A DNA stretch of 40,656 bases from Litoreibacter sp. GTDB taxonomy: Bacteria > Pseudomonadota > Alphaproteobacteria > Rhodobacterales > Rhodobacteraceae. Every line of letters starts with the position of its first letter. Position 1 is the first letter of the stretch. Below, piece by piece: positions 32,050 to 40,384 of the stretch. The position numbers and the translations under genes are program-made. The notes under the pieces were generated by a model that was given only the letters and a program-made list of their open reading frames with translations, ran no database searches and was not told where the DNA came from. Location: NCBI GenBank assembly GCA_026710325.1, contig JAPORH010000017.1, positions 1-40,656 on the forward strand, written 5' to 3'.

Positions 32050-32528
32050 TGACTAAACTCTTCGGTCTAGTTTCGGTCATTCTCGTTTGACACAGAAATG
32101 TCGACCGAACAACAGATAAGACCCAAACCGAAGGCAGACGTCGGCATGGGTGCGACTTATGTGACAAGTTTTTCTACGATAGCCCCGGAGGAGCGATGTC
32201 ATCATGCCGCATCAAAACGACATGGCCTTGGCTTTTAGACACGAAGCCAAAACATGCTCACAGAGGCTTAAACAACTGCCGCGATAGCTGAAGACACTTC
32301 AGACCAAGGTTCAAAGCGGTTTGGGATAGTTGACGAAGATCGAACCATCGTCTCTACCCATCACCTTTCAGGCCCCTGGCGCCAAACCCAGCAGCGTCGC
32401 TTTTTCGATCTAATCGAAAGAAAAAACCTAGTTGTGACCAAGGCAAATAATCTGGCTGCCGCCCATTCTCTCAGCCAATTCGGCCTTGACGACCAATTCC
32501 ATGCAGATCAAAAAGAACTCACCACGGC
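32050..32528. other. 479-bp gap, no firm gene
   Basis: The gap holds the PIMT/tolC promoter region and the tRNA-Cys upstream region. A GGAGGAGCG Shine-Dalgarno-like sequence precedes an ATG at 32196 that opens a 31-codon frame (to 32291). A second ATG at 32205 opens a 27-codon frame. Neither product is recognisable. A 7-bp inverted repeat, TTTCGAT/ATCGAAA, lies at 32403-32419, flanked by T- and A-runs. Confidence 0.4.
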
Positions 32529-32602
32529 GGCGAGTTGGCGGAGTGGTGACGCAGCGGATTGCAAATCCGTGTACACCGGTTCGATTCCGGTACTCGCCTC
32601 CA
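32529..32602 (+). tRNA. tRNA-Cys (anticodon GCA)
   Basis: The acceptor stem pairs GGCGAGT (32529-32535) with ACTCGCC (32592-32598), then discriminator T and encoded CCA. The anticodon GCA lies in the loop between CGGAT and ATCCG. The T-arm reads CCGGTTCGATTCCGG. The length is 74 nt. Confidence 0.97.
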
Positions 32603-33070
32603 AACAAAATCAATTGCTTAACTAATATCTAGGCGTCACAACAGTGAGCTAAGTCTCTTTTTAATCTCATCGAAAATCGTGTTCCGATAAGTTCAGGAAT
32701 GCTCAACCCTGTATGAGCGGAATCGACTATCCCGGCTTGAAATCGCGCGATCTCAATTTCCAACTCGAGTCCGAGGTCTGCGCTAACCACGATGTAGTCT
32801 GGAGCGGATGTTCGCTCTGCGCGCAGCTAAAGCCCGGAAGGAGCCCATGGCAGTCATTGCGATTTCTCGCTGCGCGCGCACGCAGCAAGAAAGTCGCCGC
32901 ACGTGCGCGGTTCATGACGCCGCGCGGCGGCGGCCATCGCTGCCATTCGTTCACGGCGCAGCGAGAAATTTCAAAGCAACTCACTCTTCGCGGGACAAAA
33001 CGGTCGCTGGTTTCGCGTCTGGCAACGACCGCTCTGACCTCGTTCCTTCTTCCGAAGAAATATAGAGAGG
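32603..33070. other. 468-bp gap with long inverted repeat
   Basis: No firm gene. ATTTCTCGCTGCGC (32862-32875) and its exact reverse complement (32956-32969) form a 14-bp inverted repeat with an 80-bp spacer. The spacer also holds a small GCTGCG/CGCAGC hairpin. An ATG at 32847, preceded by AAGGAG at short distance, opens a 72-codon frame to 33065. Its product is Arg/Ser-rich and unlike any family I know, so I do not call it a gene. The 14-bp repeat could be a relic of a mobile element end or the stem of a structured RNA. Confidence 0.4.
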
Positions 33071-33409
33071 CTAAGCCGCGACGTCCGATTGAGCCTCGCA
33101 GCGTAGCTTGACATCGAACAGGTGATCGTAGCCAGAACCCTCAAGGATGGCTGCGATGTCACGGGATGCATCATGAACCAGGAGTTTCTCACCAGTTCGT
33201 GTGTGAAGCAACTTAGCGGCAACAATCAAAGCCTTGGTGCCTGCGCGCGTCGCCTGCTCTACTTCGCTCAGGTATACCATGACCTTGCCGGGCTCTATTG
33301 ATCCAAGATTAACAATTGAATCGTAGACCGAGCCCATGCCTTTGCTGTCGAGCCGTCCTTGTAACCTCACGCGGGTGACGGGTCCCGTTTTTTCGATGCT
33401 AACCTTCAT
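33071..33409 (-). CDS. STAS-domain protein (anti-sigma-factor antagonist-like)
   Basis: The 112-residue protein is a single STAS domain: VTRVRLQGRLDSKGMGSVYDSI, then EPGKVMVYLSEVEQATRAGTKALIVAAKLLHTRTGEKLLVHDA, and a final helix. In SpoIIAA-like antagonists the phosphorylated Ser lies in a D-S-S-G turn. Here the turn reads ATRAG, so the phospho-acceptor Ser is missing. That suggests a constitutive, unphosphorylated partner-binding protein, or one controlled in another way. Its ATG overlaps the end of the DUF1127 gene by 11 bp with GGGAGG upstream, so the two are coupled. No sigma factor or anti-sigma kinase is nearby. Confidence 0.8.
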   Translation of the reverse strand: MKVSIEKTGPVTRVRLQGRLDSKGMGSVYDSIVNLGSIEPGKVMVYLSEVEQATRAGTKALIVAAKLLHTRTGEKLLVHDASRDIAAILEGSGYDHLFDVKLRCEAQSDVAA

Positions 33410-33767
33410 GGCCCATTACCTCCCGTCGCGCACTCAAAGAAGCAACTTCTTTTGCAATCGCATCTTGCTTCAAAGCTCGCTTGGATCCTGCGATCGCCAA
33501 TCCTTCTAAGGTTAAGTCTGACCTGGAAAGCCCGATATCATAGAGTTCGTAGTCACTCATTCGGTTCAATTCAGCGAAGACGAGTCGGTTTCTACGATCC
33601 TCTGACATTTCCCTGAACGTCGAACGGATCGCATCGCGCATTCGCCGAAGCGCGGTACTGCTCCCTCTGCCGAGGGCGTTCATCGAGGCATATGCGAGTC
33701 TTTGGATTTCAGTTTGCCTTAGGCGCAATGCCGCACCGAATTTCGGGGAGTAAGTCTTTGTATCCAT
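33399..33767 (-). CDS. DUF1127-domain protein
   Basis: The 122-residue basic protein has an N-terminal region rich in Arg, Ala and Gln and a C-terminal DUF1127 (YjiS-like) motif: RLVFAELNRMSDYELYDIGLSRSDL at about residues 69-93. DUF1127 proteins are small Arg-rich proteins. Some in alphaproteobacteria bind RNA and affect stress or nutrient responses, such as CcaF1 in Rhodobacter sphaeroides. This one is longer than the usual 45-75 residues. The ATG at 33767 has GGAAAAG upstream, and the frame extending to 34112 overlaps the divergent lrp gene and is not supported. It is translationally coupled with the STAS gene. Confidence 0.75.
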   Translation of the reverse strand: MDTKTYSPKFGAALRLRQTEIQRLAYASMNALGRGSSTALRRMRDAIRSTFREMSEDRRNRLVFAELNRMSDYELYDIGLSRSDLTLEGLAIAGSKRALKQDAIAKEVASLSARREVMGHEG

Positions 33768-34003
33768 TTTCTTTTCCAATCCATGGGGAACCAAGCCGCT
33801 GCAGTGCCATGCCTCGACCAGCCCCGGGAAGATGCTCGGAGCGTGTTCTGATTTGTGATGAGGCTCATCTTGTGAACCTGTGCCGCTTTTTAGGGGTGGA
33901 CGTTTACGAGGTGGTATCGAAAGTATCGCGTTCGAAACGAACGTTTCGCATTTTTTTTGGTTTTGTGCGAAAATCGCGCATCCGGAAAATTTGGGCATAG
34001 AGC

Positions 34004-34456
34004 ATGGAAGAACTTGATAGCTTTGACCGCAAAATCTTGGCGCTGATGGAAGTCGATGCACGCCGGACCGGAGACGACTTATCCGAAGCAATTGGGTTAT
34101 CGTCGGCTGCATGCCTCCGCCGCCTTCAACGTCTGAGAAAAATTGGGGCTATCGAGCGCGAGGTTGCGGTGATCAACCCGATCTACAAGCGCAAGGGCAT
34201 CGAGATTTTCGTACTGGTGCGTTTTGATCCTCATAATCTGAAGCGGATTGGAACTTTGATGAAACGATTTGGCAAACATCCAGATGTCGAACGCGTCTGG
34301 TCGGTTACCGGCGAGGAAGACGTTGTGCTGTTCTTAAACTGCGCGTCGATGGAGGAGTTCTCTGACTTTGCGGATGCTTACTTGTTTCAACCACCCGTCG
34401 ATGGATTCTTGAGCCTTGTTGTGCTCAAGGAGCTAGCGAAAGAGGCGAGCGTGTAG
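34004..34456 (+). CDS. Lrp/AsnC-family transcriptional regulator
   Basis: The 150-residue protein has an N-terminal helix-turn-helix (LDSFDRKILALMEVDARRTGDDLSEAIGLSSAACLRRLQRL, about residues 4-44) and a C-terminal RAM domain ending at FLSLVVLKELAKEASV. It is divergent from the DUF1127-STAS pair across 236 bp and is the third Lrp-type gene in the window. Whether it controls its divergent neighbours is unknown. No amino-acid enzyme is nearby to suggest an effector. Confidence 0.88.
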   Translation: MEELDSFDRKILALMEVDARRTGDDLSEAIGLSSAACLRRLQRLRKIGAIEREVAVINPIYKRKGIEIFVLVRFDPHNLKRIGTLMKRFGKHPDVERVWSVTGEEDVVLFLNCASMEEFSDFADAYLFQPPVDGFLSLVVLKELAKEASV

Positions 34457-34690
34457 GTCGAACGCGGGCAAAGATGAGTAGCGCAGAATCCAATAACTTG
34501 GGCTCTTCCTGTCGCTTAGCCGCATCTTGGGCGGGAATACAAAATGGCTGCTAGCCGAGAGATCGCTCTGCAACGGGCAAGCCGCGGACGAACCGACCAT
34601 TCATCTCGCATCGATGAATAACCGGTTCATAGTCTTCTAGGATTCAAACCCTCTTTTCAAAGCTATATCGAAGGCAGAATGCGCAGGCGA

Positions 34691-34807
34691 TTATGCGGCC
34701 TTTCGTTCGAAAGCCAATGGGCTTTTGTATCCTAAGGCTGAGTGTTTCCTGCGTAGATTGTAAAATCCGTTGATGTATTGAAACAGGGCGGTTTCGGCCT
34801 GCCGTCT
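34691..34807 (-). pseudogene. IS3-family transposase C-terminal remnant
   Basis: The minus strand reads about 38 codons ending in TAA at 34691-34693. They contain RRQAETALFQYINGFYN, the hallmark RRKHSALGY and SPLAFERKAA, the classic C-terminus of IS3-family OrfB transposases. Upstream in the same frame there is a TAG within a few codons and no transposase-like sequence, so the catalytic DDE domain is gone. It is a truncated insertion-sequence remnant. I see no clear terminal inverted repeats. Confidence 0.85.
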
Positions 34808-34827
34808 TGTCTAGCAAGATTGCCGCG

Positions 34828-34882
34828 AAGAAAAATGCAGCTGAGGTCTGAGAAACGCCAGGCGCTTGCGATCCTCAGCTGC
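34828..34882 (-). terminator. rho-independent terminator after the VPLPA-CTERM gene
   Basis: GCAGCTGAGG (34837-34846) and CCTCAGCTGC (34873-34882) form a 10-bp perfect stem with a further hairpin-forming loop. On the minus strand the stem is followed by ATTTTTCTT. It lies 45 bp beyond the stop of the gene at 34928. Confidence 0.8.
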
Positions 34883-34927
34883 AACCGTGTGGTGCAAAGA
34901 CCACAATAGGGGGTGCATAGATACTGT

Positions 34928-35737
34928 CTACGAAACCATTGAACGCTTACGCAATCGCATGCAACCCAAAGCGCCCAAACCACAGACTATCAAAGGTAGA
35001 CCAGCCGGCAGTGGAACCGGCGCGAGGTCGTCCAGAACCGGACGGAAGTCGCCCGTAGAACTGACCATCCAATCACCATCCAAATTGAGCGTTCCTTGGA
35101 AGAATGCGCCGATCGGCGTGAATTGTCCCATCTGTCCAAACAGGACCATCTCGACGGAAAATTCTTCACCCGCTGCCACGTCTATCTGTCCAGAAAAATC
35201 GAGCGTTCGTATGCCGCCATTGGTGAGAAAAATCGGGTCCGGATCAAGCGTGGACTCATAAATTTGGCCGTAATTGCTTGTCTCGCCGACCAGCGCCAAG
35301 CTGAGGCCATAGTTGTAAAAGTCCCGTAAAGGGGCAAGATCGCTCACGAGCAAATGGAAAATGTCCAAGGTGTAGTCAAAGGTGATGGTTCCGGCTGTAT
35401 CTGCGATATAGCTTTGCCGTTCCTCAACGCGCCCCACACTTGCTGCAAATGCGTCCGGGCTGTTTTCCTGCGTTCGTGCAGAAACCCCGACCCTGTGGTC
35501 ATGCGTGCCTTCATCCGAGGCGGAAAATGTAGATCCACCTGTGTCAGCCGCATTGAGAACCAAGGAATTCTCAGTATTTTCCGGCGGAGCGTCAGTTGCG
35601 AATGGGCCAATATTCTGAATACGGTCGTTATCACTCGTTTCAATGAAGCTTAGAAGTGAGACTGTGCCTGCCTGAGCAGAGGCACAAAAAAGCAGCAAAC
35701 CGCTGAATGCGATTGCGCCAAGAGGCAATTTTGTCAT
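34928..35737 (-). CDS. VPLPA-CTERM sorting-domain secreted protein
   Basis: The 269-residue protein has a signal peptide (MTKLPLGAIAFSGLLLFCASAQA, cleavage near residue 23) and a beta-rich extracytoplasmic domain. A C-terminal tripartite sorting signal follows: the VPLPAGLPL motif, a short hydrophobic helix (IVCGLGALGCM) and a basic tail (RLRKR). VPLPA-CTERM proteins are substrates of exosortase-type transpeptidases in roseobacters and are thought to be surface or matrix proteins, often linked to exopolysaccharide. No exosortase is in this window. The central domain resembles no enzyme I know. Confidence 0.85.
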   Translation of the reverse strand: MTKLPLGAIAFSGLLLFCASAQAGTVSLLSFIETSDNDRIQNIGPFATDAPPENTENSLVLNAADTGGSTFSASDEGTHDHRVGVSARTQENSPDAFAASVGRVEERQSYIADTAGTITFDYTLDIFHLLVSDLAPLRDFYNYGLSLALVGETSNYGQIYESTLDPDPIFLTNGGIRTLDFSGQIDVAAGEEFSVEMVLFGQMGQFTPIGAFFQGTLNLDGDWMVSSTGDFRPVLDDLAPVPLPAGLPLIVCGLGALGCMRLRKRSMVS

Positions 35738-35957
35738 GCCGAATTTCCTGTTCTGTTATCAGTGTCCAATGTCCGGGTTTGCCCTGCGAAGAAGGTCTTC
35801 GAGTGCACGCCAGCGTGTCGGGAAATAGCATCATCGAAGTTTCCGAACTTGAGGATTGCCTGAGGGTTTTATGAAGTTTCGAGGTGACCGATCCATATTT
35901 GGTGCGATCATCCACAAGGACTGTGCCGCTAAGAATTTTGATGTGTGTTCAGCCGGC

Positions 35958-36827
35958 TCATTCGGCTTGTTCGACGGTCACGATGTGCTGTTTTATCAGC
36001 TCGGCGGTTTGATCCCTGAATATCACTGGGCCGAGATGGTTCGCACCTTCATGGGCCACGACACGTGCCTGCGTCATGTTGCTTTTCAAAATCTCAACGA
36101 TCCGGCGCGTATGCGCATGTGTTTGAGTTCCGTAAATCAGCGTTAAGGGTATGTCTTGTGGCATCGGTTCTGAACTGTCTTCATAAAGCAATGCGCCGCA
36201 ATCCAAAGGTGCTTTGGGTGCCCAACGCGCCAGCGCGTCTCTGCGTTGGAGGGTCAGGGCTTCCCAGGCGCCGAGCCCGCCCCAAAACTCTGTCATCAGT
36301 TGGGCTCCGAATTCCGGAACCCCGCGCTCAACAGCATCCTGGATCGCAACGCCGAGCATCTCCAGATCTTGAAACAGGCGACGATCCGCGTGGCTTCCAA
36401 AGCGCAAGACGTAGAAAGACGTAGGCTCATAAAGACACAGCGAGGCGACCAATTGCGGATGCGTGCGTGCAATATGAAGGGCGATACTGCCCCCAAAAGA
36501 GTGACCAACCAAATGTACAGGGCCGCCAGCCCGGCGGATTGTGTCAACAAGCGGCGCGGCCTCATTTTGCAGGCGGTAATTTTCCATTGTCCAACCCCGC
36601 GCAACCATTTCGGCTTCACCGAGTTGCGGGAAGTCGTATGTACGGTTTACCCCCAATACATCCCTCAAATAGTGCCATTGTCCCGCACCTGCGCCAGAAC
36701 TGTGCAGGGCCATAATGGGTCGTATGGCAGAGATACCTGACGATACAGGTGGGGAAGAAAACAACGCTTCCAACTCGCTTGGCGTCACTTGATCTGGTTG
36801 TGAAAAATCAGAGAAAATCTGTTTCAT
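35958..36827 (-). CDS. alpha/beta hydrolase
   Basis: The 289-residue alpha/beta-hydrolase-fold protein has an oxyanion-side LHSSGAGAGQWHYL, the nucleophile elbow LVGHSFGGS, an Asp-side strand at PLTLIYGTQTHAH and a C-terminal His in HEGANHLGP. No signal peptide is seen, so it is cytoplasmic. The ATG at 36827 is preceded by AAAGG. The frame to 36884 adds unrelated residues. It is divergent from the winged-helix/TPR regulator, a common pairing that suggests control by it. The substrate is unknown. Confidence 0.88.
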   Translation of the reverse strand: MKQIFSDFSQPDQVTPSELEALFSSPPVSSGISAIRPIMALHSSGAGAGQWHYLRDVLGVNRTYDFPQLGEAEMVARGWTMENYRLQNEAAPLVDTIRRAGGPVHLVGHSFGGSIALHIARTHPQLVASLCLYEPTSFYVLRFGSHADRRLFQDLEMLGVAIQDAVERGVPEFGAQLMTEFWGGLGAWEALTLQRRDALARWAPKAPLDCGALLYEDSSEPMPQDIPLTLIYGTQTHAHTRRIVEILKSNMTQARVVAHEGANHLGPVIFRDQTAELIKQHIVTVEQAE

Positions 36828-37038
36828 TTTGCTGCCTTTCAAAAGGATCTCAGTTGGTGCGAAAGGTTGTCTTGGCATTGCCATTCAACGTTTCACCGAT
36901 GCGCCATTTGTCGGCTTGATCGGAACCGAATGCTTGATGATCCCATGAGGTGTTCGTGAAGATTTGCGCCTGCCATACGCCCCCTCAGTCAGGCATTGCC
37001 ACTTTTCGCTAGGCTATCCCGACGTTAACATCGCGAAT

Positions 37039-38592
37039 ATGGAATACAGGTTTGAAGACTTCACACTGAGTACATCGCGGGTCGAACTGCGTTCCGAAGC
37101 TGGTTTGGTGGATCTGGAACCCAAGACGTTCGATCTGCTGTCATTTCTTGTGAAGAACCACCATCGCGCTGTCAGCAAGGACGAGGTTCTGGAGGCAGTT
37201 TGGCCGGGCGTATTTGTCTCTGATGCGTCAATTTCACAGGCACTGAAACAGCTTCGTCGCGCGCTCGGGGATGATGGAAGAAATCAGAAGTTCATCAAAA
37301 CATTGCGAGGCAAAGGTTTTCGTTTTGTCGCTGACGTCACCGAAGTGTCCCTGAAACCTGCAATACCTCAAGACATCCAACCGACCAGCCCTCAAGGTCA
37401 ACAAAAGCAGCAGCTTCCCGGTGTCGCGGTTCTTCCTTTTGATTTGGTGGGAGAGGAAAACGGGGATTTGGTTTTGGCCATGGCGGTGGCGCATGACGTC
37501 ATTCAGGCTCTATCGCGCCTGCATTGGCTTCGCGTAATTGCGCGCGCAAGCGCCTTTCAGCTTAAAGGCCGTCCGCTGGGCGAAGTGGCCGAACACTTGG
37601 GCGTAAAGTACTGTCTGACGGGAACAATCGAACGTTTGCCTGATCGCTTGGTGATTGCGGCAGAACTTGTTGATTTGTCTCGAAACAGCGTTGTTTGGGT
37701 CGATCAGTTCGAAGGGCCGATTGATGACGTTCATGATTTGCGTGCAAAGATTGTGCGCGGCACTATGGCTTCAATCGAAATGCGCATCTCCCAGCACGAG
37801 GCACGCTTTGCTCAGTCAGATGCAACTGAAAGCCTTGATGCGTGGTCCGCGTTTCACGTTGGCCTCATCCATATGTATCGGTTTACGCAATCGAACAATG
37901 CCCGTGCAATCTCGTTATTTGATCGGGCGATTTCGCTGGATTCCACATTCGCAAAAGCGCATGCAGCTCTGTCATTCGCGCATTTTCAGAGTGCGTTCAA
38001 CGTGTATGACGGCACAGACAAATCCGGGTCAGCGAAGCTGGCGGTTGCGGCCGCTGAACGCAGTTTGGAACTGGATGAATTCGACCACTTCGCAAATTTT
38101 GTCCGTGGCCGAGCCTGTTGGCTGACCGGAGACTTGGAGCGTGGACTTGGTTGGGTATCGCGTTCCATTGAGATAAATCCCAACTTTGCGCAAGGGCATT
38201 ACTCGCAAGGCCTGTTGGGTGTTTTGTCTGATACTGACATCGACTTCTTGGGGGCCTCCGACCAAGCCACGTTGCTCAGCCCGACGGATCCGTTGATGTA
38301 TGGGTTTCATGGCATACGTGCACTCGGGTACCTTCACGAGGGCGCCTATGCAGACGCCGCGATCTGGGCAGACAAATCAGCGCGTGCGCACAATTCCTTG
38401 GTAGTGATGGATCTGGTCGCTGTGATCGCCAATGATCTGGCAGGGAATGGTGACGCGGCGCAACGTTGGGCTTCCCGCGCGCATGACCGACATCCAGGAA
38501 TAAGCAGTGCGTACTTGTTCGATGCGCTGCCCTTCCGGAACCCCGATTTTCTCGCCAAGGCCACGCAGGTTCTCGGAAAATACGGGGTCTAA
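37039..38592 (+). CDS. winged-helix / TolB-like / TPR transcriptional regulator (CadC-type)
   Basis: The 517-residue protein has three parts. An N-terminal OmpR/PhoB-type winged helix spans about residues 1-100 (FDLLSFLVKNHHRAVSKDEVLEAVWPG and RRALGDDGRNQKFIKTLRGKGFRF). A TolB/FlgO-like alpha-beta region starts at GVAVLPFDL (about residue 130). TPR repeats cover the C-terminal half (for example AISLFDRAISLDSTFAKAHAALSFAHF). No transmembrane segment is evident. Proteins of this build are common in alphaproteobacteria, mostly unstudied, and lie beside small metabolic genes. I chose the ATG at 37039 because it begins the winged-helix domain. No clear Shine-Dalgarno is visible, so the start is uncertain. 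Confidence 0.82.
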   Translation: MEYRFEDFTLSTSRVELRSEAGLVDLEPKTFDLLSFLVKNHHRAVSKDEVLEAVWPGVFVSDASISQALKQLRRALGDDGRNQKFIKTLRGKGFRFVADVTEVSLKPAIPQDIQPTSPQGQQKQQLPGVAVLPFDLVGEENGDLVLAMAVAHDVIQALSRLHWLRVIARASAFQLKGRPLGEVAEHLGVKYCLTGTIERLPDRLVIAAELVDLSRNSVVWVDQFEGPIDDVHDLRAKIVRGTMASIEMRISQHEARFAQSDATESLDAWSAFHVGLIHMYRFTQSNNARAISLFDRAISLDSTFAKAHAALSFAHFQSAFNVYDGTDKSGSAKLAVAAAERSLELDEFDHFANFVRGRACWLTGDLERGLGWVSRSIEINPNFAQGHYSQGLLGVLSDTDIDFLGASDQATLLSPTDPLMYGFHGIRALGYLHEGAYADAAIWADKSARAHNSLVVMDLVAVIANDLAGNGDAAQRWASRAHDRHPGISSAYLFDALPFRNPDFLAKATQVLGKYGV

Positions 38593-38764
38593 GGCGCGCT
38601 GAAACGTTTGTCCGATTACGGACAGGGCCAACTTAAGCGCTTCCGGATGTTTTCCTCTGACGTTTCAAGAAATCCTCACAGAACCATCAAATGCGGCTCA
38701 AGCACGAACGCCAGGGTCTTTCTAAGGCTGATGCGATCAAATCAGACCTTTGAGAGGACCCAAC

Positions 38765-39532
38765 ATGCAACGCATCTTGATCTTTGTGTACGGCATCGCC
38801 GCTTACATTCTTTTTCTGGCAGTCTTTGGCTATATGGCTGCATTTCTTCTGCAACTGTTCGTACCAAAGAACATCAACGACCTGGGAATTTCTGCACCCG
38901 GAGGTGTGCTTGGCGCAATTGTCCTTAACATCGCGCTGATCGCATTATTCGGTTTCTTGCACAGTCTGTTGGCCCGCGATTGGGTCAAATCAAAGCTGTA
39001 CGGCGTCCTGCCCCGCGCCGCGGAACGCAGCACTTATGTTGTCCAGTCAAGCCTCTGTCTTGCGCTGGCAATGTGGCTTTGGCAGCCATTGGACACCATT
39101 ATTTGGTCCGTTTCAGGACCCATGCAGATGATGGCTTTTGCCTCCTTTGCTCTGGGGACCATGCTTGTGCTTTGGTCCACATTCCTGATTGACCACTTTG
39201 AGCTGTTTGGCTTGCGGCAAATCTGGACACATCTGCGCGGGAAGGACATGCCACAACCAGAATTCAAAACACCAGTGCTTTACCGTTTGGTGCGCCATCC
39301 TATGCAGCTTGGGATCATCGTTCTGGTATTTTCAACACCGCATATGACAGTTGGTCACTTGCTCTTTGCCAGTTCAATGACGGCCTACGTTTTTGTTGGT
39401 CTTTACTTTGAAGAGCGGGCTTTGCTGCGCGTTTTCGGTGCACGCTATGAGGTGTATCAGAGGGACGTTCCCTTCTTATTTCCGCTTCCGTTTCGGAAAG
39501 CCAACCGTCGTTCAAACACCGCTGACCTGTAG
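38765..39532 (+). CDS. mddA: methanethiol S-methyltransferase-like (MddA-like) membrane protein
   Basis: The 255-residue integral membrane protein belongs to the NnrU/isoprenylcysteine methyltransferase superfamily. It resembles MddA, which methylates methanethiol to dimethyl sulfide using SAM. Matching features are the YGIAAYILFLAVFGYMAAF start with LFVPKNI, FGFLHSLLARDWVK, AERSTYVVQSSL, STFLIDHFELFGLRQIWTHLRG, then TPVLYRLVRHPMQLG and FEERALLRVFGARYEVYQRDVPFLFP. The RHP and EE/Y positions are the cofactor region. The ATG at 38765 has GAGAGGA upstream. I recognised it by memory of the family, so DMS production is inferred. No methanethiol-forming enzyme is next to it. Confidence 0.75.
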   Translation: MQRILIFVYGIAAYILFLAVFGYMAAFLLQLFVPKNINDLGISAPGGVLGAIVLNIALIALFGFLHSLLARDWVKSKLYGVLPRAAERSTYVVQSSLCLALAMWLWQPLDTIIWSVSGPMQMMAFASFALGTMLVLWSTFLIDHFELFGLRQIWTHLRGKDMPQPEFKTPVLYRLVRHPMQLGIIVLVFSTPHMTVGHLLFASSMTAYVFVGLYFEERALLRVFGARYEVYQRDVPFLFPLPFRKANRRSNTADL

Positions 39533-39597
39533 GTCAGACCTATGCCAGCAGGTGCGCCAACCTGCAGGCCCACTCCTTACAATTAGGACTTAAGCCA

Positions 39598-40323
39598 ATG
39601 ACACAGCATCAAATTATTGCATCTCAAACCTCACTACTTGACCGCCCAATCTGGAACGCGCTGAACACAGATTTTGCCCCAATCGCAGAGTGTATGGGAA
39701 CAGCGCGAGCGCTGCCACGCGAGATGAGCCCATTTGCTGCGTGCGCAGGACTTGCGCTAAACCAGATCCGGGACTTCCTTTTGCTCATCGCGCACCGAAA
39801 GGAGCCCGTGATGACGATCGAAGTGGAAACACCCATATGTCGGCGTCAGTGTATCTTGGAAGACCCAACAGTCGGTATCCAGATGATTGCCAAGCAGCCA
39901 GAGCCGCCGAAAAACACATTAGCAGTTCGCGACCTGAGCGATGCACATGCCACACAGGTTTTGGATTTGGCCGAGCGTTGCAAGCCAGGTCCGTTTCGGT
40001 CCCAAACCCATCGGCTGGGTGACTTCATTGGTGTGTTTCGAGACGAGAGACTTGTTGCAATGGCGGGTCAACGTCTCAAGCTGCCGGGCTTCACCGAAAT
40101 CAGCGCCGTTTGTGTTGAACCGGAGTATCGCGGGAGCGGCTTCGGAGCAGAGCTGGTGCGATGCATGAGCGAACGCATCCCGGATAGTGGAAACGTCCCT
40201 TTCTTGCATGTCTATGCATCCAATACCTCAGCAATTGCGCTGTACGAGCGTTTGGGTTTCGAAGCCCGCGTTCAAGTTCAAGCAACCAACTGGATCAGAA
40301 ACGCGGCGGTCCAGCACGACTAG
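39598..40323 (+). CDS. GNAT-family N-acetyltransferase
   Basis: The 241-residue protein has a C-terminal GNAT (FR47-like) domain from about residue 105. It includes HRLGDFIGVFRDERLVAMAGQRLKL, the acetyl-CoA loop EYRGSGFGAELV and the final strand-helix FLHVYASNTSAIALYERLGFEAR. The N-terminal 100 residues are less typical, but this branch of GNAT proteins often has such a domain. The acceptor is unknown. It follows the MddA-like gene by 65 bp on the same strand and could be co-transcribed. The upstream Shine-Dalgarno is weak. Confidence 0.85.
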   Translation: MTQHQIIASQTSLLDRPIWNALNTDFAPIAECMGTARALPREMSPFAACAGLALNQIRDFLLLIAHRKEPVMTIEVETPICRRQCILEDPTVGIQMIAKQPEPPKNTLAVRDLSDAHATQVLDLAERCKPGPFRSQTHRLGDFIGVFRDERLVAMAGQRLKLPGFTEISAVCVEPEYRGSGFGAELVRCMSERIPDSGNVPFLHVYASNTSAIALYERLGFEARVQVQATNWIRNAAVQHD

Positions 40324-40384
40324 GGTCAGGATCCTTGGCACACCACTGGCTTGCGGCAATGTGATAATCTGTTGGTAGCCAAGA

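Noticed and set aside
32196-32291. 31-codon ORF with GGAGGAGCG before its ATG
   Set aside because: Good ribosome-binding site but no recognisable product or conserved context, so I noted it under the gap and did not call it a gene.
32847-33065. 72-codon ORF with AAGGAG close to the ATG
   Set aside because: Spacing is short, the product is Arg/Ser-rich, and it overlaps the 14-bp inverted repeat. More likely noncoding.
34732-34983. 83-codon minus-strand frame near the IS remnant
   Set aside because: It spans the terminator stem and the end of the VPLPA-CTERM gene in another frame. The transposase tail lies in a different frame.
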